IMG/VR virus record: IMGVR_UViG_3300013126_000082
Span: 1 to 40,277 of that record
Source: a virus
Length of the DNA: 40,277 nt
Reading direction: 5' to 3' (one strand)
A model generated the notes under the pieces. That model was not told the origin of the DNA. It saw nothing but the letters and a program-made list of their open reading frames with translations, and searched no databases. Positions 15,973-22,121 of this stretch are shown one piece after another. A program made the position numbers and the translations under genes. The number at the start of each line of letters is the position of its first letter. The first letter of the stretch is position 1.

Positions 15973-16806
15973 ATGAACACCACCAACCACAAACTTGGAA
16001 TGCGCCCTGTCCGGCCTTCCGCATTACCCGATAAGGACGCTGAGTCCGCAGCGCTCGTCCCAGCTGGCGTCACTGAGCTCGCCCTTCACGAGTCTCAGCA
16101 CGCTTGCGAAATCGCTCTCAACGAGCTCACACTTTCCAAGCAAGCTCTTCTCACCCTGCAAGCGTCTCACGCCGAAGAGCGCGCCAGCCTCCGCTCCCGC
16201 CACGCGAAAGAGGTGCTGCAAGCTGAGAACGTCATCCTCCAACTCCGGCAGAAGTTCTTAGCCGCGCAAAAAGAAAGCGGCTTCAATCGCCGAGAACTCC
16301 TCGCGCAGCAGAAGCAAGAAGCGCTCGCTCGCCGCCAAGAGCGCGAAGAGACTCGGGCCTTCGAAGCGGAGTTCAAAGCAGCCCGCCGGGAGAAAGTTCT
16401 GGCCCTTAAAAAGAGGCTCAAAGACTTGCAGGACGTGCGGTCTCAAATCGAGTCACTCAGCGCCGACTGGGACGCGACCTTCCACGGAAAACTTTCTTAT
16501 GAAGAGCGCTTCGCTCAGTTAGATTCCGACCACCTCAACTTCTATGATGAGTACAAACTCCCTTCGGAGTGGCCGGATGCTTTTTGCTCCCGCATCCGAG
16601 TCCGGATCGCCGGCCAGCTCGCTCAAACGAAGAAACTTCTCAGGCAAGAAGAGGCCGGAGCCGACGCCGACAGCCTCCTGCAAAAGCTGCACCTGCCGCC
16701 CATCTTTGAAGACCCAGCCGAAGCAAAAGCTCCGCGGCCGAAAGCTTTCAAGACGCTCGAGCACTTATCGAAACCCGTCACGCCCGGCGCAACATATTCC
16801 GAGTAG
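15973..16806 (+). CDS. Coiled-coil protein of unknown function (277 aa)
   Basis: A 277-residue protein dominated by a long charged helix rich in Glu, Lys, Arg and Gln (about residues 45-160), followed by a more compact segment (about 165-235). There is no recognisable domain, signal peptide or membrane segment. It is the first gene of the plus-strand block and probably a structural or regulatory early protein. Function unknown. Confidence 0.7.
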   Translation: MNTTNHKLGMRPVRPSALPDKDAESAALVPAGVTELALHESQHACEIALNELTLSKQALLTLQASHAEERASLRSRHAKEVLQAENVILQLRQKFLAAQKESGFNRRELLAQQKQEALARRQEREETRAFEAEFKAARREKVLALKKRLKDLQDVRSQIESLSADWDATFHGKLSYEERFAQLDSDHLNFYDEYKLPSEWPDAFCSRIRVRIAGQLAQTKKLLRQEEAGADADSLLQKLHLPPIFEDPAEAKAPRPKAFKTLEHLSKPVTPGATYSE

Positions 16807-16814
16807 TGAATTTA

Positions 16815-16822
16815 CTACGTAG
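16815..16822. promoter_or_regulatory. CTACGTAG palindrome upstream of the 16882 promoter
   Basis: The core CTACGTAG (16815-16822), inside TTTACTACGTAGAAAA, repeats the palindrome found between the promoter boxes at 4359-4370. It lies 20 bases upstream of the -35 box at 16843. It could be a binding site for the same regulator. Confidence 0.4.
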
Positions 16823-16842
16823 AAAATTCTTACACTTTCCCG

Positions 16843-16870
16843 TGTACACTTACCTACCGGTTAGTTATAT
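16843..16870 (+). promoter_or_regulatory. Leaderless-type promoter for the 16882 gene
   Basis: -35 TGTACA (16843-16848), 16-base spacer CTTACCTACCGGTTAG, -10 TTATAT (16865-16870). The ATG lies 11 bases downstream, in the GTCATGAG context. One of six closely matching plus-strand promoters. Confidence 0.65.
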
Positions 16871-16881
16871 CTTCTCTTGTC

Positions 16882-17082
16882 ATGAGCAAACTTGTTCAAA
16901 TCTCCACTGGTGAGAGAGTCCGCATAGACTCAGACGGGATCGTCGAACTTGACGAAACCGCGATGAGGCGACTCTCTCAAGACGACCGCATCCTCTTAGA
17001 TCGAGAAGCCGACGCCCAGTCTGCCCGCCATTGCGGGAAGGCGCTCGCCCGCGCTTCTTTCGAACACTTCAACCGGGCCTGA
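16882..17082 (+). CDS. Small early protein (66 aa)
   Basis: A 66-residue acidic protein (MSKLVQISTGERVRIDSDG). No family recognised. It has its own promoter with a -10 box 11 bases before the start, and is followed by another small gene 7 bases later. Its size and promoter suggest an early protein that acts on host functions, but this is inference. Confidence 0.7.
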   Translation: MSKLVQISTGERVRIDSDGIVELDETAMRRLSQDDRILLDREADAQSARHCGKALARASFEHFNRA

Positions 17083-17089
17083 TATCTAT

Positions 17090-17416
17090 ATGCTCGAATC
17101 CCTTCCCATCCCTGACGAATTCGAAAGCGTGATGACGCCGGAGAATCGCCTCCCCTTAGAATATCTACCGGCCCATTGGCTGGTCATCATCTGCACTGAG
17201 CCGTCCCGCAATGAATACGGCTTTACTTCGGGCGGAGACCTGCACCGCAACTGGGAGAGCGCCCGCCACCACCGCTTCCGGGCCGACGCTCGCAACACCC
17301 CCAATGGCGCTATCCAAGTCCACTGCCCGGACGGAACCTTTCTCGCCGTGAAGATCACTTCCTACTGCGACACGCCGCCTCACCGCACGGCGCGCCGCTC
17401 CAACACAACGCGGTAA
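17090..17416 (+). CDS. Hypothetical protein (108 aa)
   Basis: A 108-residue protein with a beta-rich centre (AHWLVIICTEPSRNEYGFTSGGD) and a basic tail ending in TARRSNTTR. No known domain. It is probably co-transcribed with the 66-residue gene before it. Confidence 0.6.
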   Translation: MLESLPIPDEFESVMTPENRLPLEYLPAHWLVIICTEPSRNEYGFTSGGDLHRNWESARHHRFRADARNTPNGAIQVHCPDGTFLAVKITSYCDTPPHRTARRSNTTR

Positions 17417-17434
17417 CAAAAGAAAACCAAAACT

Positions 17435-17824
17435 ATGGCAGACACGCCAACACCTGCGGCCGCTAAGGTCGCCAAACCCAAAGCCCCGGCGAAAAAAGTC
17501 GTCGCGGCAAAGAAACTCGAGAAAGCCGTCGCGGACAAGACGAGCGGAAAAGCTCAAGCCGAAAAGGCCTCCGGCAAATCCGCGGCTCCCGCGCCCGAGC
17601 CTCGCGGCAACGTGAAGATCCCCTACAACTGGCGCACGCGCTCGTTGGCCCGGTTCATCACGGACAGCATCGACGACCCGGCTGATCGCAAAATCGCGCG
17701 CTCGGGGCTGCGGGACCTCCGCACCCTGGATGAGCTCCGCACCTTCGTCAGCGACAACATCGACGCCAAAGCGTGGGACGGCCTCCTCGAAGCCTGGTTC
17801 GCCGCCGGCAAGGTGGAGGACTAA
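17435..17824 (+). CDS. Histone H1-like Lys/Ala-rich protein (129 aa)
   Basis: Residues 1-55 are Lys/Ala/Pro-rich (AKPKAPAKKVVAAKK), with a composition like bacterial histone H1-like tails that bind DNA. Residues 65-129 form a compact helical domain (RSLARFITDSIDDPADRKIARSG). The gene follows an A/C-rich leader (AAAACCAAAACT) like those of the capsid and the 28215 gene, which suggests high expression. It may coat or condense DNA. No enzyme motif. Confidence 0.65.
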   Translation: MADTPTPAAAKVAKPKAPAKKVVAAKKLEKAVADKTSGKAQAEKASGKSAAPAPEPRGNVKIPYNWRTRSLARFITDSIDDPADRKIARSGLRDLRTLDELRTFVSDNIDAKAWDGLLEAWFAAGKVED

Positions 17825-17864
17825 CCGCGCAACCGCTTAACTGCGCAACTGCTTAACCGCGCAG
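17825..17864 (+). repeat. Five tandem 8-bp repeats (CYGCKYAA)
   Basis: CCGCGCAA, CCGCTTAA, CTGCGCAA, CTGCTTAA and CCGCGCAG follow one another directly after the histone-like gene stop. The pattern also reads as two and a half 16-bp units. Short phased repeats like these may bind a protein, as iterons do, but 8 bp is short for a replication origin. Confidence 0.6.
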
Positions 17865-17913
17865 GCAGGTCCCATCCCTCCTGGCGGTTTCGCCTTACTT
17901 AGAAAACTCCATC

Positions 17914-18144
17914 ATGCCCAAGACTACTCTCACTCCGCGCGAGCGAGCCCAAGAAATCAAGCGGCTGCGGCTCGTGTTGAAGACTGGCCGGTTCACCTGC
18001 CGGGAGATGGCTTCCATCCGAGGGAAGATCGGCGGGCTCTCCGGCTACAATCATCCCGGCAGACGCAAGGGCGGATACGCCGCGGCCAAGAAACGCTGGG
18101 GCTTCGTGCCCTCAAAAGCCAAGCTCAGCAAACCCAAACCATGA
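17914..18144 (+). CDS. Small basic protein, DNA-binding candidate (76 aa)
   Basis: A 76-residue basic protein with a central GKIGGLSGYNHPGRRKGGYAAAKKR stretch rich in Gly, Arg and Lys. Its helical N-terminus ends with a Cys-containing segment (FTCREMASIRGKIGG). The charge fits a nucleic-acid binding role. Family unknown. It ends in an ATGA overlap with a short frame (18141). Confidence 0.6.
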   Translation: MPKTTLTPRERAQEIKRLRLVLKTGRFTCREMASIRGKIGGLSGYNHPGRRKGGYAAAKKRWGFVPSKAKLSKPKP

Positions 18145-18305
18145 GCCACCTCTCCTGCGCAGCAGACGACTACTCCAAGGCTACGAACCCACGACGGGCA
18201 CTCAGCTGCAAAGCTACAAACCCACGACGGGCACTCAGCCAGCCGAGTAACGAGCCCATTTCGGGCGCTCTGCTGCGCAGGACCTCTTTTTATGAAACCT
18301 TCTGA
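18141..18305 (+). CDS. Possible 54-residue ORF with an 11-residue tandem repeat
   Basis: Starts by ATGA overlap with the previous stop and encodes two copies of KATNPRRALS at 11-residue spacing, then a degenerate third. The repeats come from a DNA repeat (about 33 bp) that lies within a long inverted repeat, so the frame may be a by-product of that element. The stop overlaps the start of the 18292 gene. Confidence 0.25.
   Translation: MSHLSCAADDYSKATNPRRALSCKATNPRRALSQPSNEPISGALLRRTSFYETF
18153..18282. repeat. 14-bp inverted repeat enclosing three ~33-bp tandem repeats
   Basis: The arms TCCTGCGCAGCAGA (18153-18166) and TCTGCTGCGCAGGA (18269-18282) are perfect complements. Between them, about 30 bases recur starting at 18180, 18213 and 18247; the first two copies are nearly identical and the third diverged. 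The arms contain the palindrome CTGCGCAG. The unit looks like a small mobile or structural element rather than a gene. Confidence 0.7.
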
Positions 18306-18639
18306 AATCCTGGCCGAAGCGAAGGCCATTCACGCCCAGCTGCAGGACATGCTGCTGGCCGAAATACCCAAGCCAGAAAACTGTGTCTTAGACTGTCGCT
18401 GGTGGGTGGTCTCAGAGTACGCCGACTTCCAAGTCAAACTGCTTGGCAAAGTCCAGATCAACGGATCCGAACACGAGTTTTCTTACGGGCTTCCCATGGA
18501 CGCGTCTCGGGAAGACCTCTCTCGAGTCTACGAGCTCTTCGTTAGAGACTTCATCCTCAAATCTGGAATCCGCGACGATCTGGCGAAAGCCGTAACCGAC
18601 GCACGCATCTTCCCGTTAAAGAAAGGCATCCCTGCATGA
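18292..18639 (+). CDS. Hypothetical protein (115 aa)
   Basis: A 115-residue protein of no recognised family (MKPSEILAEAKAIHAQLQDML). It has a helical N-terminus, then a beta-rich region with Cys32 and Cys35 or nearby (VLDCRWWVVSEYADFQVKLLG), and a helical C-terminus. It overlaps the next gene by 4 bases. Function unknown. Confidence 0.65.
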   Translation: MKPSEILAEAKAIHAQLQDMLLAEIPKPENCVLDCRWWVVSEYADFQVKLLGKVQINGSEHEFSYGLPMDASREDLSRVYELFVRDFILKSGIRDDLAKAVTDARIFPLKKGIPA

Positions 18640-18977
18640 ACTCATCCTTCCGACTCCAATTCCGAGCGACGCGCTCTCCATTCCTAGGCGACTGCATTGA
18701 GCTATTCTGTGCTGCGATCACCGAAGACAACGGCGTCCGCAAAGTTCGCATCGCCAGGTCGCCGGCGCTCGACACTCTCACAGACGACGAGCTTTGCTGC
18801 TCGCAGTCGCCGATGCTCTCACTCACGCAGCAGAGCGCCCAGCAGCTGATGGACGAACTCTGGCAGACCGGGCTCCGCCCCACAGAAGGCACCGGCTCGG
18901 CAGGCGCGCTTGCTGCTACCGAAAGACACCTCTCCGACATGCGCGCTCTGGTCTTCAAGCAGAACCCAAAATTGTGA
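18636..18977 (+). CDS. Hypothetical phage protein (113 aa)
   Basis: A 113-residue protein. Its C-terminal half (LMDELWQTGLRPTEGTGSAGALAATERHLSDMR) matches a motif recalled from many uncharacterised phage proteins. The N-terminal half is beta-like. It overlaps both the previous and the next gene by 4 bases and reads as one translational unit with them. Confidence 0.65.
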   Translation: MNSSFRLQFRATRSPFLGDCIELFCAAITEDNGVRKVRIARSPALDTLTDDELCCSQSPMLSLTQQSAQQLMDELWQTGLRPTEGTGSAGALAATERHLSDMRALVFKQNPKL

Positions 18978-19396
18978 GCACCGCCGAAAAACTGAACATC
19001 ATCCGCGCCGAGTGCGTGAGGCTTTTGGAACTGAGCGAGAAGCGGACGCAGGGGAGGTGGATAACACACATCGTAGGCTGTCATTGGACCGCGATTGAAA
19101 TTCCTGACACAGCCCCCGTTGGAGAAAGTAAAGGCAAAAATTCAACTCCAATGTGCGCGGATAGAGACGCCGCCTTCATCGCAGCCTGTGCCGGAAACGC
19201 CGAGGCTGGGTGGAAGTCCACGATTGCGGCGATTGACGGACTAACAGAAATCGCTTGGATAAAAGAAACAGGTCTCAGAGACTACTCTTGGACGGGAGAC
19301 AAAGCACTTCAAACGCTCAACGACATCATCTCCGCATGGTCGAGCCTCGGACTCTTGGAGGGAGATATTGTGGCGAACGCCAAAGATCACGTATGA
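18974..19396 (+). CDS. Hypothetical protein in the cassette array (140 aa)
   Basis: Begins with GTG at 18974 overlapping the previous stop (GTGA); an earlier in-frame ATG at 18794 lies inside the preceding gene and is rejected. Residues 5-30 (LNIIRAECVRLLELSEKRTQGRW) and 60-85 (DAAFIAACAGNAEAGWKSTIAAID) resemble a hypothetical protein family common in phages and prophages. The ending AWSSLGLLEGD recurs in the protein at 21753. The last 25 bases lie in the first attC-like site. The left boundary of its cassette was not found. Confidence 0.65.
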   Translation: MSTAEKLNIIRAECVRLLELSEKRTQGRWITHIVGCHWTAIEIPDTAPVGESKGKNSTPMCADRDAAFIAACAGNAEAGWKSTIAAIDGLTEIAWIKETGLRDYSWTGDKALQTLNDIISAWSSLGLLEGDIVANAKDHV

Positions 19397-19471
19397 CCAC
19401 CAGCGCGACAGACTCCAATCCGCAAACCGGCGTGGCCGCTGGTGGGCATTACGTGGATCGCCTTGTTCGCC
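19372..19471 (+). repeat. attC-like site a
   Basis: The outer sites are GGCGAAC (19372-19378) and GTTCGCC (19465-19471), perfect complements. The inner arms at 19385-19405 and 19437-19459 pair over about 20 bases, broken by a single mismatch and two single unpaired bases, a shape typical of folded attC sites. The loop is 31 bases. The next cassette begins with TTCGCC. Confidence 0.65.
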
Positions 19472-19806
19472 TTCGGTTGGAAATGTGGGAGGAAGGCTGG
19501 GAATCCGACGACAAGCTCACCACACAGGGGTGGGGAAGCGGTCTCGGATACTCGATTTGGTTTACGCGCTGGGACTGGCACGGGAAAAATCTCACGGCTT
19601 TCCGGGCAACCTACCATGCGCACGGGTTGGTCGCTGACGGGATAATGCCGGTCGCTGAAAAGGCCGCATCACTGGCACGGGAGGCATGGGCAAAATTTCC
19701 AGAAGAGCCGCCGAATCAACTGCCCGGATATATTCTGGCGAACGACCTTCGTCAGCCGCCCCTACCGGTGGCTGACTCAACTACCATCAAAAGCGCCGAC
19801 CGGTAG
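19393..19806 (+). CDS. Hypothetical cassette-encoded protein (137 aa)
   Basis: Two start sites are possible. ATG 19393 overlaps the previous stop as ATGA, but then the first 25 residues come from attC-like site a. ATG 19483 (MWEEGWESDDK) lies just after the end of that site and gives a 107-residue protein, the usual placement in a cassette. The core GWGSGLGYSIWFTRWDWHGK is Trp-rich and beta-like. Function unknown. Its 3' end lies in attC-like site b. Confidence 0.6.
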   Translation: MTTSATDSNPQTGVAAGGHYVDRLVRLRLEMWEEGWESDDKLTTQGWGSGLGYSIWFTRWDWHGKNLTAFRATYHAHGLVADGIMPVAEKAASLAREAWAKFPEEPPNQLPGYILANDLRQPPLPVADSTTIKSADR

Positions 19807-19832
19807 GGGTTGGCTGCACGAAATTGTTCGAC
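19737..19832 (+). repeat. attC-like site b
   Basis: R'' is GGCGAAC (19737-19743); R' is GTTCGAC (19826-19832). Inner arms pair as TTCGT with ACGAA, CAGCC with GGCTG, and CCCCTACCGGT (19759-19769) with ACCGGTAGGGG (19799-19809), with small unpaired bulges. The outer R''/R' pairing fails at the last two bases. This fits a hybrid junction: R'' belongs to the left cassette and R' to the right one. Confidence 0.7.
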
Positions 19833-19836
19833 ATTT

Positions 19837-20106
19837 ATGGGCACCGTCAAAATAGAAAAAATCAAGCTGACCATCGCTGGTCAGGAAGTGGAAATGACTC
19901 TGGAGCAGGCACGGGAACTCCGCGCTATCCTCAACGAACTGTGGCCGGAACCGACAGAAAAACTGGTTCCGATGCCACAACCATACCCGGTTGCCCCGTA
20001 TCAGCCGCCCGTCATCATCGAGCGGTGGCCGGAATATCCGTGGTGGCAACAACCGATCATCACATGCCAGTCAGGGAACCAAACGCTGTGCATCGCTGCA
20101 AAATGA
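19837..20106 (+). CDS. Hypothetical cassette-encoded protein (89 aa)
   Basis: An 89-residue protein starting 4 bases after attC-like site b, the usual place in a cassette. It begins MGTVKIEKIKLTIAGQEVEMTLEQARELRAILNELW, a short beta-helix domain resembling a family of small phage or mobile-element proteins. The second half is Pro/Trp/Tyr-rich. A TTG 27 bases upstream is rejected as a start. Function unknown. Confidence 0.65.
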   Translation: MGTVKIEKIKLTIAGQEVEMTLEQARELRAILNELWPEPTEKLVPMPQPYPVAPYQPPVIIERWPEYPWWQQPIITCQSGNQTLCIAAK

Positions 20107-20110
20107 ATAT

Positions 20111-20117
20111 GTCGAAC
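20111..20117 (+). repeat. Half of an attC-like site (c)
   Basis: GTCGAAC lies just after the stop of the 19837 gene. It is the exact complement of GTTCGAC at that cassette's left end (19826-19832). No complementary R' was found within 150 bases, although GATTCGGTG at 20226-20234 resembles the R' half of site d with one base changed. The junction seems degraded. Confidence 0.5.
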
Positions 20118-20156
20118 GCCTAGCTCTGGCACCGCCACCACTTACACCCCAAAACT

Positions 20157-20498
20157 ATGCCCACCAAAAAATCAGCATCGAACGAAACTGAAACGCAGCC
20201 AACACCGAAACCGCCCACGGGTGAGGATTCGGTGCATGAACCTGCTTTGCCTCGGCACGAAAATCGCCGACGGATGTGTGTTGCTGAGAAAGATGTGCCC
20301 TACACTACAGAAGGGAATGTAGTGTGGAGGCGTGAGCCGTGCGGAGGCGAGGCAATGGAGGGCAGCAAATTCTGCCGATGGCATCACCGCGACGACTATT
20401 TGAGACCAGAGACAATCAAAGGCTTTGTCATGCCGAACGTCCGCGATCACCGGCACTCAGCCGGTGGCGCGACGGATGCCAAGGAGGAAAAACTATGA
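20157..20498 (+). CDS. Cys/His-containing cassette-encoded protein (113 aa)
   Basis: A 113-residue protein with a disordered N-terminus (about residues 1-35), then CVAEK-x(n)-EPCGGEAMEGSKFCRWHHRD (about residues 42-80), with spaced Cys and His residues that could bind zinc. No family recognised. The segment TGEDSV near the N-terminus is encoded by DNA resembling a site d half. It ends by ATGA overlap with the next gene and an AGGAGG sequence 7 bases before that ATG. Confidence 0.6.
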   Translation: MPTKKSASNETETQPTPKPPTGEDSVHEPALPRHENRRRMCVAEKDVPYTTEGNVVWRREPCGGEAMEGSKFCRWHHRDDYLRPETIKGFVMPNVRDHRHSAGGATDAKEEKL

Positions 20499-20564
20499 AA
20501 GAAAATGAAACGATAGCATCCGGCGTGACGCCGGGTGAGTGTTCGGTGGATCGCTCTGTTCGGC
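20432..20564 (+). repeat. attC-like site d
   Basis: R'' is GCCGAAC (20432-20438) and R' is GTTCGGC (20558-20564), perfect complements; GTTCGGT at 20541 is a second candidate. Inner arms are 20447-20464 and 20520-20538 (TCACCGGC with GCCGGGTGA, and GCCGG with CCGGC, with small bulges). A local hairpin CACCGGC-ACTCA-GCCGGTG (20448-20466) may form instead. The loop contains the SD and start codon of the 20495 gene. Confidence 0.5.
20481..20487 (+). promoter_or_regulatory. Strong Shine-Dalgarno sequence of the 20495 gene
   Basis: AAGGAGG followed by 7 bases before ATG. Most genes in the window lack such a site, so its presence here supports a different origin for this cassette and decides the start. 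Confidence 0.65.
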
Positions 20565-20854
20565 CTATTGTCGTCCTGGTGACCCGGGATGAAGCGATCA
20601 TGGCAAGGTCACTTGCAGCGTATCACGGAAAGATCGCTGACAAAATCCGCGCCGGGGGAATCTCTCTCGGGATGATGCTCTGGCTGGCTGGAGTGTCGGA
20701 AATGACAAATGACGAAATACAGCAAGGGTGGCTGAAAGAACTCTCAAAGCACAATCTGAGCCGAGTGGATGTCGAATCTCTGCCGGATGGTGGAACGCGC
20801 ATTCTTCTTTGGCCGAACGCAAAAGTGACCGATGCGAAGCATTCGGCCCACTGA
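20495..20854 (+). CDS. Hypothetical cassette-encoded protein (119 aa)
   Basis: Starts at 20495 with an AGGAGG sequence 7 bases upstream and an ATGA overlap with the previous stop. The first ~20 residues come from site d, so a shorter version from ATG 20600 is an alternative. The rest (RDEAIMARSLAAYHGKIADKIRAGGISLGMMLWLAGVSEM) is helical. No family recognised. Its last residues (NAKVTDAKHSAH) nearly repeat those of the 20878 gene, because both are encoded by attC-like DNA. Confidence 0.65.
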   Translation: MKENETIASGVTPGECSVDRSVRPIVVLVTRDEAIMARSLAAYHGKIADKIRAGGISLGMMLWLAGVSEMTNDEIQQGWLKELSKHNLSRVDVESLPDGGTRILLWPNAKVTDAKHSAH

Positions 20855-20864
20855 CTTGTTCTCA
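20812..20864 (+). repeat. attC-like site e
   Basis: R'' GCCGAAC (20812-20818) closes the left cassette. R' GTTCTCA (20858-20864) opens the next. They pair only over GAAC/GTTC, as expected for a hybrid junction. The inner hairpin spans 20825-20851: GTG-CCGA-TGC, loop GAA, GCA-TTCGG-CAC. The TGC/GCA pair is TCC/GGA in site f, a compensatory change. Confidence 0.7.
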
Positions 20865-20877
20865 GGATATTTTTACT

Positions 20878-21732
20878 ATGGAAAACTCGAAAATCGAATG
20901 GACAACGCACACCTTTAATCCGTGGATCGGATGCACGAAGGTATCGCCTGGGTGCGCCAACTGCTACGCAGAAACGCTCATGGATAAACGGTTCGGTCGT
21001 GCGAAATGGGGAGATGAAAACCCAAGATCGCTGACAAGTCGGGCGGAATGGGCAAAGCCTCTCAAGTGGAATCGTGACTATGCGGAAGGGGACATCATGG
21101 CAGATCCTCCGGTGCAACGTCCTCGCGTGTTCTGCGCTTCCCTCTCGGACTGGCTCGACTGGAAAGCGCCCGTTGAATGGCGGGTAGAACTGCTGCGTCT
21201 GATCGAAAAAACACCGTTTCTGAATTGGTTGATGCTCACCAAAAGGCCTGAAAGCTGGGAGGCTCGGATGATGGAAGCCTGCCATGCTTCGCCTCTGGCT
21301 GGGAAGTGGCTGAATGGGGATGCCCCTCACAATGTCTGGATGGGAACCAGCGTAGAAGATCAAGCGCGAGCCAACGAAAGGATTCCTCTCCTACTGGAGA
21401 TCCCTGCGCGAATCCGCTTCCTGTCATGTGAACCGCTGCTCGGCCCGGTGAGCATCCCCGACGCGCTGCCTTGGAAAATCGGGAGCGAGGGGAAGACCGC
21501 TGGAATCCATTGGGTAATTTGCGGCGGCGAGAGTGGCCCCGGATCACGCCAGATGCAGCCGGAATGGGCTCGGCAACTCCGCGACGATTGCGAGGAAGCG
21601 CATGTTGCCTTCCTATTCAAACAATGGGGCGGAGTGGACAAAAAAGCGAATGGCCGAGAACTGGACGGCCGCACGCACGACGATATTCCTGAGAACGCAA
21701 AAGTGGCCGATCCGAAGGATTCGGTCCACTAA
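20878..21732 (+). CDS. Phage Gp37/Gp68 family (DUF5131) protein
   Basis: A 284-residue protein of the family often called phage Gp37/Gp68. The start at 20878 (MENSKIEWTTHTFNPW) lies 13 bases after attC-like site e; an in-frame ATG at 20728 lies inside the previous gene. Residues 13-31 carry FNPWIGCTKVSPGCANCY with Cys19, Cys26 and Cys29, which may bind a metal or Fe-S cluster; the family has a radical-SAM-like barrel. LMLTKRPE (about 120-127), VWMGTSVEDQ and WVICGGESGPGSRQM match conserved blocks of the family. The biochemical activity is not established. It is the largest cassette in the array. Confidence 0.85.
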   Translation: MENSKIEWTTHTFNPWIGCTKVSPGCANCYAETLMDKRFGRAKWGDENPRSLTSRAEWAKPLKWNRDYAEGDIMADPPVQRPRVFCASLSDWLDWKAPVEWRVELLRLIEKTPFLNWLMLTKRPESWEARMMEACHASPLAGKWLNGDAPHNVWMGTSVEDQARANERIPLLLEIPARIRFLSCEPLLGPVSIPDALPWKIGSEGKTAGIHWVICGGESGPGSRQMQPEWARQLRDDCEEAHVAFLFKQWGGVDKKANGRELDGRTHDDIPENAKVADPKDSVH

Positions 21733-21742
21733 CCTGTTCGAC
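21690..21742 (+). repeat. attC-like site f
   Basis: R'' TGAGAAC (21690-21696) is the exact complement of GTTCTCA at this cassette's left end (20858-20864). R' is GTTCGAC (21736-21742), the left end of the next cassette. The inner hairpin (21703-21729) is GTGG-CCGA-TCC, loop GAA, GGA-TTCGG-T-CCAC. Confidence 0.75.
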
Positions 21743-21752
21743 ATTTTGAATT

Positions 21753-22121
21753 ATGGAACTGGAAAACAACCCACTCAGAGATATCAATAACGCCCGAAAC
21801 CTGCCAAGGACTGATGGAATCCCGACCTCAGTAAATGAGTATCTGGAAACCCCGGCCACTCGACACGCACTTAGGATGCTTGGCGACAAGTGCATCGCGC
21901 TGACAAGGGATAACGACAGGCTTCGTGAGGAATCGCTTGCATGGCGCCACAAGTGCGAGCGACTGCATAGTCTCCTCGACCCTGACAGTATTATCTCAGC
22001 CTGTGTCCCCGGCGGAGACGCGTGCGACCCGCAACAAGTTGCTGATGCGATACGGGAATATTTGTCGAACGTCGCTATCACCGCGTGGTCGGGCCTCGGA
22101 CTATGGGAGGACGGGGAGTGA
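21753..22121 (+). CDS. Hypothetical cassette-encoded protein (122 aa)
   Basis: A 122-residue protein starting 10 bases after attC-like site f. Residues about 30-75 (TPATRHALRMLGDKCIALTRDNDRLREESLAWRHKCERL) form a coiled-coil-like helix, as seen in small phage proteins. The C-terminal YLSNVAITAWSGLGLWEDGE shares AWSxLGLxE with the protein of the 18974 gene. No function known. The end overlaps the next gene by GTGA and lies in site g. Confidence 0.65.
   Translation: MELENNPLRDINNARNLPRTDGIPTSVNEYLETPATRHALRMLGDKCIALTRDNDRLREESLAWRHKCERLHSLLDPDSIISACVPGGDACDPQQVADAIREYLSNVAITAWSGLGLWEDGE

Noticed and set aside
18141-18305. A CRISPR array at the ~33-bp tandem repeats
   Set aside because: The repeats are back to back with no unique spacers, only three copies are present, and no cas genes are visible.
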